This document shows positions 54,912 through 64,000 of a stretch of DNA of 64,000 nt, piece after piece (the first letter of the stretch is position 1; every line of letters starts with the position of its first letter). Both the position numbers and the translations under genes were made by a program. Below the pieces are notes generated by a model, which ran no database searches, was not told where the DNA came from, and worked only from the letters and a program-made list of their open reading frames with translations. This DNA comes from Clostridia bacterium (lineage in GTDB: Bacteria; Bacillota; Clostridia; Christensenellales; UBA1242): assembly GCA_017409005.1 (NCBI GenBank), contig JAFQTP010000001.1:62001-126000 (forward strand), given 5' to 3'.

Positions 54912-55103
54912 TTGTGTTAATGTTTATAACAAATTTATGTGTAAATAATTAAAATAAACACTAAAATTTGAATGCAAAAAATTGTAAATATTGTTAAAAT
55001 AATAACGCTTAGTTTATTTATATATTTAAATATATAATTGACTATATAACTTAATTTTGATAATATGTTATGTAGCATAATTTTTATTTATCTTGGAGAA
55101 GAA

Positions 55104-56594
55104 ATGAAAAAGTTTTTATTATTAATTGTAGCACTTTTTATTTCAACAACCTTTATTTTAACAGGTTGTGGGGATAAGGGTTTAAAAGATTCCCCATCAG
55201 CAGAATCTGCAACAATATCAAATGGCGGACTTGCTGTAACCAAAGGCGATTATTTATATTACGTAAATGGATTTAAATCGTACGAAGGTTTAGTTAAAGA
55301 CAAAGATAATGTTTGGGGAAACCAAGTAATTGGTTCGATTTATCGTGTTAAACTTTCTAACAATGCAATTGCTCACAATTCAGATGGATTCCTAGAAAAA
55401 TCTGAAGTTGTAATTCCTCAAATTGTTGGAACCGAAAATGCATGTTTTTATATTTTTGGAAGTTACATTTATTACGCAACACCAAACATGCAAGTAGACG
55501 AATATGGCAACCTTCTTAATGTTAGAAGCAATATTTGCCGTGCAAACATTAACGGAACCGACAATAAAGTTCTTTACACAACAGACCAAACATTATTAAG
55601 TTTAAACTGGACAATGTTTGAATTAGACGGAAAAGTTTATGTTGTTATGTTAGACGGAACAAAATTAATTAGCATTAATGCCGATGCTAAAAAGCCAGAA
55701 ACAACAGTTATGGCTAACAATGTTACATCTGCAGGACTAATTAAAACCGACAAACACATTCCTACCGACAACTATTACAATTCAACATCAACAATTGACG
55801 GCGTTAACAACTATGTTTACTACACCAGAGACATTACTGCCGACGATAATCTTGGCGGACTTGGTGGAAACTATTTTGCAAGAGTTAAACTTGGAACAAG
55901 CAAAGAAGAAAAAGTGGCAACCAATGGTAACACATATGCCATTACCGAAGCAAAAAATGGTTGCTTATATTACAACCGCACAAGAAGTGGTTCAAGCATT
56001 GCAACCCTTTGCAAATACACTTTAGCAAGCGAAAGATCTCACAATGCTACTAGAGAAACCGAAATTTCTAATGTGAGCTACACATATTCATACATGTTAA
56101 ACGCTAACAGCGAAAATTATGTTGGTGCCGACATGGTTGCAGTTGATAGTTCAAATAACATTATTTTAATTTCTGTTGTAAATAACACAAAAACAACAAA
56201 AACAATTTACACTGGTTCAACTGCAGTTGTTCCTGTTGGACTTTATGGTTCAACCCTATTCTTCTTTGAAGGAACAGTTATTAACTACATTGATGTAACT
56301 GCAATAACCCCTCAAGTTAAAACAGTTGAAACAAACGAAAAAACTTTAAAAGTAAATAGTTCTGAAACTAAAACTAACATCGTGTTTGACTACGACGGAC
56401 GAAATGTTTATTACTTTGCACAATATACTCCAAATGGCGGAGGCGAAGCTAACTACTATTTAAACCGCACCGACTTACAAGCTAGCGAACAAAAATCGGA
56501 ATTTGTTGGAGTTTTTGCTGATGGACACGTTCCTGCTGAGCCAGAAGAAGATGGCGACACCGACCCAGAAAACGATGTTCCTTGGATTAGCTAA
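55104..56594 (+). CDS. Lipoprotein with beta-propeller-like repeats
   Basis: About 496 residues from ATG 55104 (GGAGAAG upstream; an ATG 39 bases earlier is open). A lipoprotein signal is plain: MKKFLLLIVALFISTTFILTGCGDK with the lipobox LTGC at residue about 21. Thereafter the chain shows repeated YxYYxxxxxx(G)xxxxxYR-type strands (GDYLYYVNGF, GSYIYYATPN, NNYVYYTRDI, NGCLYYNRTRSG), characteristic of DUF5050-like/YncE-like extracytoplasmic propellers in Clostridia. The tail is acidic (EPEEDGDTDPENDVPW). Role unknown; probably displayed on the outside of the membrane. Confidence 0.82.
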   Translation: MKKFLLLIVALFISTTFILTGCGDKGLKDSPSAESATISNGGLAVTKGDYLYYVNGFKSYEGLVKDKDNVWGNQVIGSIYRVKLSNNAIAHNSDGFLEKSEVVIPQIVGTENACFYIFGSYIYYATPNMQVDEYGNLLNVRSNICRANINGTDNKVLYTTDQTLLSLNWTMFELDGKVYVVMLDGTKLISINADAKKPETTVMANNVTSAGLIKTDKHIPTDNYYNSTSTIDGVNNYVYYTRDITADDNLGGLGGNYFARVKLGTSKEEKVATNGNTYAITEAKNGCLYYNRTRSGSSIATLCKYTLASERSHNATRETEISNVSYTYSYMLNANSENYVGADMVAVDSSNNIILISVVNNTKTTKTIYTGSTAVVPVGLYGSTLFFFEGTVINYIDVTAITPQVKTVETNEKTLKVNSSETKTNIVFDYDGRNVYYFAQYTPNGGGEANYYLNRTDLQASEQKSEFVGVFADGHVPAEPEEDGDTDPENDVPWIS

Positions 56595-56607
56595 TTAAGT
56601 AAAAAAT

Positions 56608-56637
56608 AAAAAGAACGGAAAATTCCGTTCTTTTTTT
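56608..56637. terminator. Bidirectional terminator between the lipoprotein gene and ksgA
   Basis: AAAAAGAACGGAA and TTCCGTTCTTTTT pair around two bases. Confidence 0.9.
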
Positions 56638-56664
56638 ATTTTGTTCATCTGTTTTTACATTCTT

Positions 56665-57474
56665 TTAATTAAACAATAAATTAGATAGCAAAACAAATTG
56701 TTCTGGGCTTAACGCCTCGCCTCTAACCGATGGCGATAGGTTTAACTTAATAAACGCTTCGTCAATTTTGGTTTTATCTAAATTAAAACTGCTTTTTAAA
56801 TTATTAACCAGCGTTTTACGGCGCATATGAAAGGCTGCCTTAATTAGTTTACTTAAATTGTTATAATTGTTTATTTCATATTTTTGTTTATTAAAATCAA
56901 TTCTAACAACAGCACTATCAACATTTGGTGCTGGAATAAACATATTTCGTTTAACTATTCTGGTTATTTTAGTATCGGCAATGGCGTTTATAACCGCCGT
57001 AATTGCCCCATATTCCTCGGTGTTATGTTTTGCAACTAAACGCTCGGCAACTTCTTTTTGAACCATTATAACCATAGTTTTAAGCCTAGTCGCATTTTCC
57101 AGGAATTTAAAAATTATTGGGGTTGTAATGTAATATGGCAAATTAGCAACCATAACATATTCACCCTCAAAATTATTTTCAATGTTTTCAATGCTTTCTT
57201 TCATTATATCTTGAAACACAACTTTAACATTTGTGCTATTTGCAAGCGTATTTAAAATTGTTGGTTCTAAATTTTTATCAATTTCGTAGCTAACAACCTT
57301 TTTTGCTTGCAACCCAATTTCCTTGGTTAATGTTGCGGCACCAGTGCCAATTTCTAAAACTTCGGTTTGCTTATTAACACCACCATCTGCAACAATGGCT
57401 TTAAGTAAATTTGTGTCAAAAATAAAGTTTTGTCCAAAACTTTTATTAAATTTTATGTTTAACTTTTCTTCCAT
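56665..57474 (-). CDS. ksgA: 16S rRNA dimethyladenosine transferase
   Basis: Dimethylates the two adenines near the 3' end of 16S rRNA. 269 residues: NKSFGQNFIFDTNLLKAIV (family start), the SAM motif LEIGTGAATLTKEI near 40, catalytic NLPYYITTPIIFKFL near 110, and the C-terminal helical subdomain with FHMRRKTLVNNLKSSF and SPSVRGEALSPEQFVLLSN. Complete and normal. It overlaps tatD by one base (TAATG). Confidence 0.96.
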   Translation of the reverse strand: MEEKLNIKFNKSFGQNFIFDTNLLKAIVADGGVNKQTEVLEIGTGAATLTKEIGLQAKKVVSYEIDKNLEPTILNTLANSTNVKVVFQDIMKESIENIENNFEGEYVMVANLPYYITTPIIFKFLENATRLKTMVIMVQKEVAERLVAKHNTEEYGAITAVINAIADTKITRIVKRNMFIPAPNVDSAVVRIDFNKQKYEINNYNNLSKLIKAAFHMRRKTLVNNLKSSFNLDKTKIDEAFIKLNLSPSVRGEALSPEQFVLLSNLLFN

Positions 57475-58262
57475 TAAATTTCCTTTAATTTTGTAAACAC
57501 ACTAAGCACATTTTTATTTGTTTGTTTAATTAATTCGTTTAAATCCATATTTTTAATTTCAGCAATCTTTTTTGCAACCAAAAACACGTTTTTAGGTTGA
57601 TTTCGCTCTTTCCCCCTAAGAGGTTCAGGAGTTAAATATGGGCAATCGGTTTCAAGCAAGATATCTTTTACATCAACTTCAGCTAACAGCTTTGGTGCAT
57701 TTTTCGAATTTTTAAAGGTTATTGCTCCACCAAACGAAAATTTTAAACCAAAACCTTTATAAATTTTGTATGTTTCAACACTTTCGTTAAAGCAATGAAC
57801 CACACCGCCATTATTAATTAAATGTTTATTTTGCCTTAAAATATCAACAACATCGCCAACAGCATCGCGTTCGTGAATAACAATTGGAACACCCAGTTTG
57901 TTTGCAATTTCAAGTTGTTTTATAAACACTTGTTTTTGAGTTTGTTTACTAAAGTTTTCGTAATGATAATCCAACCCAATTTCGCCTAACGCCAAAACTT
58001 TTTTATTTGGTAAATTATTAGTTAAAAACTCCTCAAACTCAACATTCCATTTTTCGGCGTCTGATGGATGCATACCAATTATTGCATAAACATTTTCATG
58101 CTTTTCGGCAAGTTCTAAAGCACGCTTGCTTGAAACAAAATCATAACCCACAACAAAAGCATATTGTAGGTTATCATTTTCAAAATTATTAATATATTCT
58201 TCGGCATTGCCCCAAAAATAATCGTCGTTTAAGTGGCAATGTGTGTCAATAAGTTTTTCCAT
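57474..58262 (-). CDS. tatD: TatD-family metal-dependent DNase
   Basis: Metal-dependent hydrolase, often a 3'-5' exonuclease. 262 residues with the family metal ligands: DTHCHLND near 6, LGEIGLDYH near 92, VIHERDAVGD near 128, VVHCFNESVE near 156 and LETDCPYLTPEPLRGKERNQP near 205. It overlaps ksgA and metG by single bases and is the middle gene of the metG-tatD-ksgA operon, the same order as in other Firmicutes (metS-yabD-ksgA region). Confidence 0.95.
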   Translation of the reverse strand: MEKLIDTHCHLNDDYFWGNAEEYINNFENDNLQYAFVVGYDFVSSKRALELAEKHENVYAIIGMHPSDAEKWNVEFEEFLTNNLPNKKVLALGEIGLDYHYENFSKQTQKQVFIKQLEIANKLGVPIVIHERDAVGDVVDILRQNKHLINNGGVVHCFNESVETYKIYKGFGLKFSFGGAITFKNSKNAPKLLAEVDVKDILLETDCPYLTPEPLRGKERNQPKNVFLVAKKIAEIKNMDLNELIKQTNKNVLSVFTKLKEI

Positions 58263-60226
58263 TAGCTAACTTCACAACCATCTTTAAAGTTTGAAATTGG
58301 GCTAACTAAAGCTAAATCGCCAGTGTTATCGTCGTAAGCACACAAAATCATGCCCTCGCTTAAAATACCTTTTAATTTGCGTGGAGCAAGGTTTGTTACA
58401 ACAACAACTTGTTTACCAATAATATCTTCTGGTTTATAGGTTTTTGCAATACCACTAACAATGGTTCGAACTTCGTTTCCTAGTTTAACAGTGTTTTTAA
58501 GAAGTTTATCGCTTCCCTCAACCTTAACACTATCGGTAATTGTTCCAACTTTTAATTCAACTTTTTCGAAAGCATCAAATTCAATTGTTGGTTTACTTTC
58601 TTTTTTCTCTTCAACTTTTACGCCATTTTCTTTATTGAACTCTTTAATTTGTTCAGCTTTAATTTCTTCAGCCTTCTTTAAAACTTCTTTTAAATCGAAC
58701 CTTGGGAATAAAACTTCTGGTTTTTCGGTTACATGATATTCTTTTTCAACACCAAACTCGCAAATTTGTTCAACTGTGCGTAGTTTTGTGTTAAACATAT
58801 CGGCAACTTTTTGAGCTGTTTCAGGCATAAATGGTTCAAGTAAACTTGTTCCAATAATAATTGTTTCACACAAATTATATAAAACATTTTCTAAATATTT
58901 TTCGTTTTCTGGGTTTTTAGCAAGCACCCAAGGGCAAGTTTCGTCGATGTATTTATTTGCACGTTTAAACAATGCCAAAACTTCACTGGTTGCATCGGCA
59001 ATTTTTAGGTTGTCCATGTGTTTTTTAACTTTTTCGTAAGTTTGTTTAGCAGTTTCTTTTAAACTAGCATCGGCTTCTGGTGTTAAAGTTACAACTCTAT
59101 TTTCAACTTCGCCTTTAAAATATTTGTTAACCATTGCAATGGTTCGGCTAACAAGGTTTCCATAAACATTTGCCAAATCCGAATTAATGCGGTCGGTCAT
59201 AAGTTCCCAACCAACAAGACCATCGTTTTCCATACCCATTTCGTTTAAAACATAGTATCTAACAGCGTCAGCACCAAAAACATCTGCCAAATCGTCGAAG
59301 TACAACACATTTCCTTTCGATTTACTCATTTTTTCGCCATCTTGAAGTAGCCAACCATGGCCATAAACCTTTTTAGGAAGAGGTAAACCTAGAGCCATTA
59401 AGAAAATTGGCCAATAAATAACGTGGAATCTAACAATATCTTTACCAATAACATGTAAATCAGCAGGCCAGAATTTTTCAAAGTTTTCTTTATTATTTCC
59501 ATCAACATCGTAGCCAAGACCTGTAATGTAGTTTGTTAAAGCATCTAACCAAACATAAACAACGTGTTTTGTGTTAAAGTTAACAGGAACGCCCCATTTA
59601 AAGCTTGTGCGTGAAACACACAAATCTTGAAGTCCTTTACTTAAAAAGTTGTTAACCATTTCATTTTTTCTTGAAACAGGGGCAATAAAATCTGGGTGTT
59701 CGTTATAATACTGAATAAGTTTATCGGCATATTTACTCATTTTAAAGAAATATGCTTCTTCTTTTGCCTTTTTAACTTCACGTCCGCAATCTGGGCATTT
59801 ACCATCAACTAATTGTGATTCTGTCCAAAACGATTCGCATGGTGTGCAATAAAGTCCCTCGTAACTACCCAAATAAATATCACCTTGGTCAAAAAGTTTA
59901 TTAAATATTTTTTGAACTTGTTTTTCGTGGTCATCGTCGGTGGTTCTAATAAATTTATCGTATGAAATATTTGCTTTATCCCACAAACGTTTAATAACAC
60001 CTGCAACATCGTCAACAAATTGTTTTGGGGTTAAACCTTTAGCAGTTGCTTTTTCTTCAATTTTTTGACCATGCTCGTCGGTTCCAGTTTGAAAAAACAC
60101 GTTGTAGCCTTCAAAGCGTTTAAAACGTGCAATACTATCACTTAAAATAATTTCGTAAATGTTGCCAATGTGTGGCTTACCAGATGTGTAAGCAATGGCT
60201 GTTGTAATATAATAATTTTTATTCAT
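58262..60226 (-). CDS. metG: Methionyl-tRNA synthetase
   Basis: Charges initiator and elongator tRNA-Met. 654 residues: the class I motif TSGKPHIGN near 16 (HIGH form), the zinc-binding insert CTPCESFWTESQLVDGKCPDCG near 127, KMSKSKGN near 300 and, after an acidic/basic linker (KKESKPTI), a C-terminal tRNA-binding OB domain (about 550-654, FEKVELKVGTITDS...AKTYKPEDIIGKQVVVVTNLAPRKLKG). First gene of the metG-tatD-ksgA operon. No T-box is visible upstream, unlike ileS. Confidence 0.97.
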   Translation of the reverse strand: MNKNYYITTAIAYTSGKPHIGNIYEIILSDSIARFKRFEGYNVFFQTGTDEHGQKIEEKATAKGLTPKQFVDDVAGVIKRLWDKANISYDKFIRTTDDDHEKQVQKIFNKLFDQGDIYLGSYEGLYCTPCESFWTESQLVDGKCPDCGREVKKAKEEAYFFKMSKYADKLIQYYNEHPDFIAPVSRKNEMVNNFLSKGLQDLCVSRTSFKWGVPVNFNTKHVVYVWLDALTNYITGLGYDVDGNNKENFEKFWPADLHVIGKDIVRFHVIYWPIFLMALGLPLPKKVYGHGWLLQDGEKMSKSKGNVLYFDDLADVFGADAVRYYVLNEMGMENDGLVGWELMTDRINSDLANVYGNLVSRTIAMVNKYFKGEVENRVVTLTPEADASLKETAKQTYEKVKKHMDNLKIADATSEVLALFKRANKYIDETCPWVLAKNPENEKYLENVLYNLCETIIIGTSLLEPFMPETAQKVADMFNTKLRTVEQICEFGVEKEYHVTEKPEVLFPRFDLKEVLKKAEEIKAEQIKEFNKENGVKVEEKKESKPTIEFDAFEKVELKVGTITDSVKVEGSDKLLKNTVKLGNEVRTIVSGIAKTYKPEDIIGKQVVVVTNLAPRKLKGILSEGMILCAYDDNTGDLALVSPISNFKDGCEVS

Positions 60227-60370
60227 ATTTACGCACTTTTCCTTAAAAGTTTTTACCTAATTATGATAACACACAATTTAAATGTTGTAAATCCAAATTA
60301 GTGCAACTGCATTAAGCATAATTAAAAAAAAGACCTCATATTATTTATAAAATTAAAAAAGGACAAGTTT

Positions 60371-60994
60371 ATGAATGCAGTTTGGATTAGTTTTATGATT
60401 GTTGGCTTGGGCATTATGCTTTTTAATAATGTCGATATTGCATTTTCAACCATTTTAACAGGTTCGGAAAAAGCAATTAGTTTAGCCCTTAAACTTTGGG
60501 CTATTTACGCTGTGTGGCTAGGCATTTTAAAAATTGTTGAAGATACAGGCTTAAATAATAAAATTGCCAAACTTTTAAGCCCAATAATTAACAAATTGTT
60601 TGGCAAAACCAACCCAGAAGTTAAAAACCAAATTGCAGTTAACCTAACCAGCAACATGCTTGGCATGGGCAACGCTTGCACACCTAGTGCAATAAACGCC
60701 ATTAATGGCATGGATAAAGGAAGCGATGTTGCAACCGCTGGCATGCTTATGCTTATGATTTTAAACACCTCTAGCCTCGAAATTTTACCAACAACGGTAA
60801 TTGGACTTAGGGTTGCTGCCGGAAGTTTAAACCCAAACGACATAATTTTTCCAACACTTATTGCAACCACTGTTAGCACGGTTAGCGGTGTTGTTATGTG
60901 CAAGTTGTGTGAAAAACTTAAAAGCAAATTAAAACAACGTAAAAATACAACCGAACTATCAAAGCAAACACCAGTGTTTAAAAAGGTGAAATAA
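60371..60994 (+). CDS. spmA: Spore maturation protein A
   Basis: Membrane protein needed for full spore core dehydration. 207 residues with four or so helices and the Gate-domain signature: LKLWAIYAVWLGILKIVEDTGL, NLTSNMLGMGNACTPSAINAI and MLMLMILNTSSLEILPTTVIGLR. It overlaps spmB by one base. It starts with AAAGGA 9 bases upstream. Confidence 0.94.
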   Translation: MNAVWISFMIVGLGIMLFNNVDIAFSTILTGSEKAISLALKLWAIYAVWLGILKIVEDTGLNNKIAKLLSPIINKLFGKTNPEVKNQIAVNLTSNMLGMGNACTPSAINAINGMDKGSDVATAGMLMLMILNTSSLEILPTTVIGLRVAAGSLNPNDIIFPTLIATTVSTVSGVVMCKLCEKLKSKLKQRKNTTELSKQTPVFKKVK

Positions 60995-61503
60995 TGATAA
61001 GTTCTTACATTATTCCAATTTTAATAATTTTGTTAATAATCTATTCAGTAATAAAACGAAAAAATGCTTATTCAAGTTTTGTTTACGGAGCAAAAACCAG
61101 TTTTGATTTAGTTTTAACAAGTTTTCCTTACATTGTTGCAATTTTTATTGCAATAGAACTTTTTTCAGTTAGTGGTTTAAGCACAATAATGGGAAAACTT
61201 CTTGCACCACTATTTAACATACTAGGCATTCCAACCGAACTTAGCGAACTTATTTTATTAAAGCCATTTTCAGGGTGTGGTAGTTTGGCTGTGCTTGAAA
61301 ACATTTTTTCAACTTATGGCGTAGATTCATATTTGGCTCGTGCAGGTTGTGCTATTGTCGGAAGTAGCGAAGCAATTTTTTATATTACTGCTGTTTATTT
61401 TTCTGGCACTAAAGTTAAAAAATTTTCTTATGGTATACCAGTTGCAATAATAAGCAATTTATTAGGAGTTGTAGCAGCGTGTTTAATTTGTAAAGTAATT
61501 TAA
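60994..61503 (+). CDS. spmB: Spore maturation protein B
   Basis: Partner of SpmA, 169 residues, with a Gate-type membrane fold: YIIPILIILLIIYSVIKRK, FVYGAKTSFDLVLTSFPYIVAIFIAIELF, and the motif LKPFSGCGSLAVLENIFSTYGVDSYLARAGCAIVGSSEAIFYITAVYF. The order spmA-spmB is conserved in spore formers, and the one-base overlap (TAATG) suggests translational coupling. Confidence 0.94.
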   Translation: MISSYIIPILIILLIIYSVIKRKNAYSSFVYGAKTSFDLVLTSFPYIVAIFIAIELFSVSGLSTIMGKLLAPLFNILGIPTELSELILLKPFSGCGSLAVLENIFSTYGVDSYLARAGCAIVGSSEAIFYITAVYFSGTKVKKFSYGIPVAIISNLLGVVAACLICKVI

Positions 61504-61549
61504 AAAATAGCATCTTTATTTTTAGTAAAAAGTGTGTTACAATGATTAC

Positions 61550-62335
61550 ATGAAAATTGCAATTGACATTGACAACACAGTGTTTACAAACAACTCAATA
61601 ATTTACAGATTTTTAAACAATCGCCAACATTTAGGTAGTTTAGAAGATACTGAATTGAAATATGATAAGGTTGAAAAACACCCAACAAAGCCAAGCATTA
61701 AAAACCTTTTCCCATTTTTAAACCCATCAAAATATGTTGCATTTAAAGATTCTATAGATGTTATTAACTCGTTTTTTAATCAGGGGCACGAAATTGTGTT
61801 TTTATCAAACAGACCAACCATGTTAAAAGGTTCAACACTTGAACTTTTAGATAAATTTGGTGTAATGTATGATTCGCTAATTTTAGGTTGTAAAAACAAA
61901 CATTTATTCTGCCAAAAATATGGTGTAGATGTTTTAATTGACGACCAAGAAAAAACTTGCTTAAACACTGCAAAATTGGGCACACGAGCAATATGTTTTA
62001 ATCCCAACCATAATTACATTACAAGTTCAAACAAAAATTTTCCACCAAACCTATATCATGCCAGAACATGGAAAACAATTGAACACATGGTTTCATATAT
62101 GGACGTGTTTCAGTTATTTACCGACGGATATAATGTTTTAAACGACCATGTTCGCGAAAGCAGACTGGTTGAATTTTTTAAAGCGGCACGCCCACTATAT
62201 CGTGAGCTTATTATTTCTAAATATGCCGACAAACACAGTTTAAAAACCTATGTAACACCGCGAACAACATTTTTAACACCAGAAGATATTTTAAGAAAAT
62301 TAGAAAAACAAGATAATGAACTAAACAAAAAATAA
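61550..62335 (+). CDS. HAD-superfamily phosphatase (5' nucleotidase-like)
   Basis: 261 residues from ATG 61550 (MKIAIDIDNTVF). HAD motif I DIDNTVF near 5 (nucleophile Asp), motif II at EIVFLSNRPTML near 84 (Ser/Asn), and motif III/IV in GVDVLIDDQEKTC near 128. An N-terminal cap-like insertion (about 20-65) is present. The first 150 residues resemble YqfW/NT5C-type nucleotidases of Firmicutes; the C-terminal 100 residues (KTIEHMVSYMDVF...; TPEDILRKLEKQ) are helical and match nothing I know. It follows spmB by 46 bases in the same direction, with no terminator between, so it may be cotranscribed. Substrate unknown. Confidence 0.8.
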   Translation: MKIAIDIDNTVFTNNSIIYRFLNNRQHLGSLEDTELKYDKVEKHPTKPSIKNLFPFLNPSKYVAFKDSIDVINSFFNQGHEIVFLSNRPTMLKGSTLELLDKFGVMYDSLILGCKNKHLFCQKYGVDVLIDDQEKTCLNTAKLGTRAICFNPNHNYITSSNKNFPPNLYHARTWKTIEHMVSYMDVFQLFTDGYNVLNDHVRESRLVEFFKAARPLYRELIISKYADKHSLKTYVTPRTTFLTPEDILRKLEKQDNELNKK

Positions 62336-62361
62336 AAAACACCTAGTTTTAGGTGTTTTTT
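62335..62361. terminator. Bidirectional terminator between the HAD gene and rsmI
   Basis: AAAACACCTA and TAGGTGTTTT pair around four T, with A and T runs on both sides. Confidence 0.88.
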
Positions 62362-62365
62362 GTTG

Positions 62366-63163
62366 TTATAAATCGATTGCAACTTTATATACTTCCGATT
62401 TTTTTAAACCACGATCGGCACAAACAAATTTAATTGCATCTTGCTTAGAAAAACCTTGATTAATGTAGTGTAATAAATGTTCTTTAACCGAAAGAGTGTT
62501 AAGTTCGTTATCCTGAATATTATTATTTAAAACCAACACAAATTCGCCACGCTTATCGCCACTATAACCTTGTTTTAAAGTTGTAAAAGTTTTTTCTTCA
62601 AACATTTTGGTTATTTCCCTAACCACACACACTTCCCTATCACCAAAAACATTTAAAAGTGTGTTAAAATCCTTTTCAATATTATGGCAAGAAACATAAA
62701 AAATTAATGTTGATTGCACATTTTTATATTGCATTAGCAAATTTGTTACATCTTTATTTTTTTCAGGCAAAAACCCAATAAAAGTAAATGGCGCACTATA
62801 TCCGCTTAAAATGAAAGCATTAATTAGCGCACATGGACCAGAAACAACTGTGTATTCTAAATTTTGTTGTTTTACTTCGTTAACCAAAATATTGCCGGGG
62901 TCGGAAACTGCCGGCATGCCTGCATCAGAAATAAGTGCAACATCTTTACCACTTTTTAAATCGTCCACAATTTTGTTAAGCATTTCGCGTTCGTTAAATT
63001 TATGATAGCTTTTTAGCGGTTTTTTTATTTGGTAGTGGTTAAGTAGCACACTGCTAGTTCTGGTATCTTCACACAAAATATAATCAACTTTGTTTAAAAT
63101 TTCTACCGCATAGTTATTAAATTCTTTTAAATTGCCAATTGGCGTTCCTACTAAATAAAGCAT
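62366..63163 (-). CDS. rsmI: 16S rRNA 2'-O-ribose C1402 methyltransferase
   Basis: 265 residues, SPOUT-unrelated tetrapyrrole-methylase fold. The motifs are LYLVGTPIGNLKEF at the N-terminus, LCEDTRTSSVLLNHYQIKKPLKSYHKFNE near 33, LISDAGMPAVSDPGN near 79 and the SAM-site stretch VVSGPCALINAFILSGY near 105. The C-terminal helix (KEHLLHYINQGFSKQDAIKFV) is typical of Firmicutes. Last gene of the trmN6-rsmI transcript, with a two-base gap to it. Confidence 0.96.
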   Translation of the reverse strand: MLYLVGTPIGNLKEFNNYAVEILNKVDYILCEDTRTSSVLLNHYQIKKPLKSYHKFNEREMLNKIVDDLKSGKDVALISDAGMPAVSDPGNILVNEVKQQNLEYTVVSGPCALINAFILSGYSAPFTFIGFLPEKNKDVTNLLMQYKNVQSTLIFYVSCHNIEKDFNTLLNVFGDREVCVVREITKMFEEKTFTTLKQGYSGDKRGEFVLVLNNNIQDNELNTLSVKEHLLHYINQGFSKQDAIKFVCADRGLKKSEVYKVAIDL

Positions 63164-63164
63164 G

Positions 63165-63818
63165 TTATACTTGGATTTTTAATCCGCTTTTTGCTCCTTT
63201 TTTTCCTTCAACTAAAATTATGTTAGCACCCTTTGTGCTTTTTCTTATTTTTAAAACTTTTGGCTCTATGCCATATTTACGCATTAAACAAAACAGGTCG
63301 GTTAAACGTTCTTCTTTGTTAACTGTGTAAAACTTTCCGCCAAATTTAAGCAGTTTACTTGCTTCACACACAATTTCTTCTAGCGTAACCGTTATTTCGT
63401 GTTTACAAATTGCAATTTCACGCTTTTCTGAAATTTCGCCGCCATTGTTTATTTTATATGGCGGATTGCACACAACAACTTCAAAACCATCACCAATTTG
63501 TTTATGTATGTTTTGAAGTGGTGCATTTATAACCTCAACATTTGTTAGTTTATTATAGTTAACACTACGTTTGCTCATGGAAGCAAGTTCTTCTTGCAAT
63601 TCAACTAAATAAACTTGTTTTGCTTTAGTTTTAGCTTGAGCCAAAATACCAATAACTCCACTGCCACTACACAAATCTACAATGCGGTCTTTAGCCCCAC
63701 ATTTAATAAAATTACATAGTTCAACAGCATCGGAAGTAAAGCAATATAAATTAGGGTTTTGAATTATAAATAAGTTATTAAATTGCAAATCGTCTAAACG
63801 TTCGTTTGGTTTAAGCAT
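63165..63818 (-). CDS. tRNA1(Val) (adenine-37-N6)-methyltransferase (TrmN6/YabB family)
   Basis: 217 residues from ATG 63818, which overlaps the upstream stop by six bases; the open frame reaches further but the extra Lys/Asn-rich part belongs to the other reading frame. MLKPNERLDDLQFNNLFIIQ at the start matches the family, with IVDLCSGSGVIGILAQ near 47 (SAM motif I), YLVELQEELASMSKRSVNYN, and the N6-adenine motif VVCNPPYKINNGG near 107. As in other Firmicutes (yabB before rsmI). The specific tRNA target is assumed from the family. Confidence 0.88.
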   Translation of the reverse strand: MLKPNERLDDLQFNNLFIIQNPNLYCFTSDAVELCNFIKCGAKDRIVDLCSGSGVIGILAQAKTKAKQVYLVELQEELASMSKRSVNYNKLTNVEVINAPLQNIHKQIGDGFEVVVCNPPYKINNGGEISEKREIAICKHEITVTLEEIVCEASKLLKFGGKFYTVNKEERLTDLFCLMRKYGIEPKVLKIRKSTKGANIILVEGKKGAKSGLKIQV

Positions 63819-64000
63819 TTTGTTTGTTATTATTCTTTTTAAAATGTTTTTTAAATTTTTTCTTTTTGTTTGGTTTAAAGTTTTTATCTTTATTTTCGCT
63901 TTGTTCTGGTTTTTTATTTTCAACATTAACATTTTCTAATTTTTCGTTAGTTTGTTCGGTTTTAGCTTCAAAATCAAGCCTAAAATCGGAACTTGAATCA
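63811..64000 (-). CDS. C-terminal tail of an upstream gene (perhaps a PSP1-domain protein)
   Basis: Reading the minus strand from the window edge gives about 63 residues, Lys/Asn/Glu-rich and ending KKNNNKQNA before TAA; it starts DSSSDFRLDFEAKTEQTNEK. The stop overlaps the trmN6 ATG. In Firmicutes the gene before yabB is often the PSP1-domain protein (YaaT/RicT), which in Clostridia often ends in a basic tail, so that is my guess. The recognisable part lies outside the window. Confidence 0.55.
   Translation of the reverse strand, partial: DSSSDFRLDFEAKTEQTNEKLENVNVENKKPEQSENKDKNFKPNKKKKFKKHFKKNNNKQNA

Overview
The window is AT-rich chromosomal DNA of an endospore-forming, low-GC Gram-positive bacterium, most likely an uncultured member of the Clostridia. 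The support is spo0A, spoIIR, sleB-ypeB, spmA-spmB, a SPOCS/LysM spore protein and veg; the Firmicute-style cluster PSP1(?)-trmN6-rsmI / metG-tatD-ksgA; T-box and SAM-I riboswitches; AGGAGG-type ribosome binding sites; and sigma-A-like promoters. The exact lineage cannot be read from the sequence. No rRNA, tRNA, integrase, transposase or CRISPR array was seen.

Layout. 1-2 kb: the 5' part of ileS (minus strand) behind a T-box leader and a good promoter. 2-7 kb: a GT2/TPR glycosyltransferase, then two unrecognised minus-strand genes, one coding for a 765-residue protein with a Thr/Pro linker and a membrane segment. 7-14 kb: housekeeping and stress genes (a MazF toxin with an unusual overlapping partner, a PHP hydrolase, YigZ-recX-acpS, SAM-riboswitch-controlled metK, a TM2 protein with mnmA, a CYTH-like protein). 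14-24 kb: a membrane-anchored papain-like protease with Ig-like repeats, gapA, a BspA-type LRR membrane protein, a GT2-like membrane protein, fba and a WG-repeat protein.

24-46 kb is the accessory centre. A 1575-residue protein carries about 36 Gly-Pro-Thr-Thr units, followed by a 78-residue acidic protein. Then come the parts of a type IV secretion system: a PrgI-VirB4 fusion ATPase, a VirB6-like polytopic protein, a VirB2-like small membrane protein and a VirD4 coupling ATPase. Immediately after virD4 lies a 2642-residue bitopic surface protein. No relaxase, integrase or mobilisation gene accompanies them, and the flanks are core genes, so the machine looks like a resident, perhaps protein-exporting, T4SS. 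The large Thr/Pro-linker proteins without signal peptides are candidate substrates; this is inference. Each T4SS gene has its own terminator, so they are not one operon.

46-64 kb is mostly sporulation and translation: a Rho-like protein with a ruined P-loop, spoIIR-sleB-ypeB, SPOCS-LysM, veg, a zinc-ribbon/poly-Asp protein, spo0A with two candidate 0A boxes, a 334-codon unknown, a lipoprotein, metG-tatD-ksgA, spmA-spmB, a HAD phosphatase, and trmN6-rsmI with the tail of a further gene at the window edge.

Start sites were moved inward from the longest open frame where a ribosome binding site or family alignment demanded it (metK, gapA, sleB, virB6, virD4, the protease and others). Residue positions are approximate, since all reading was by eye.
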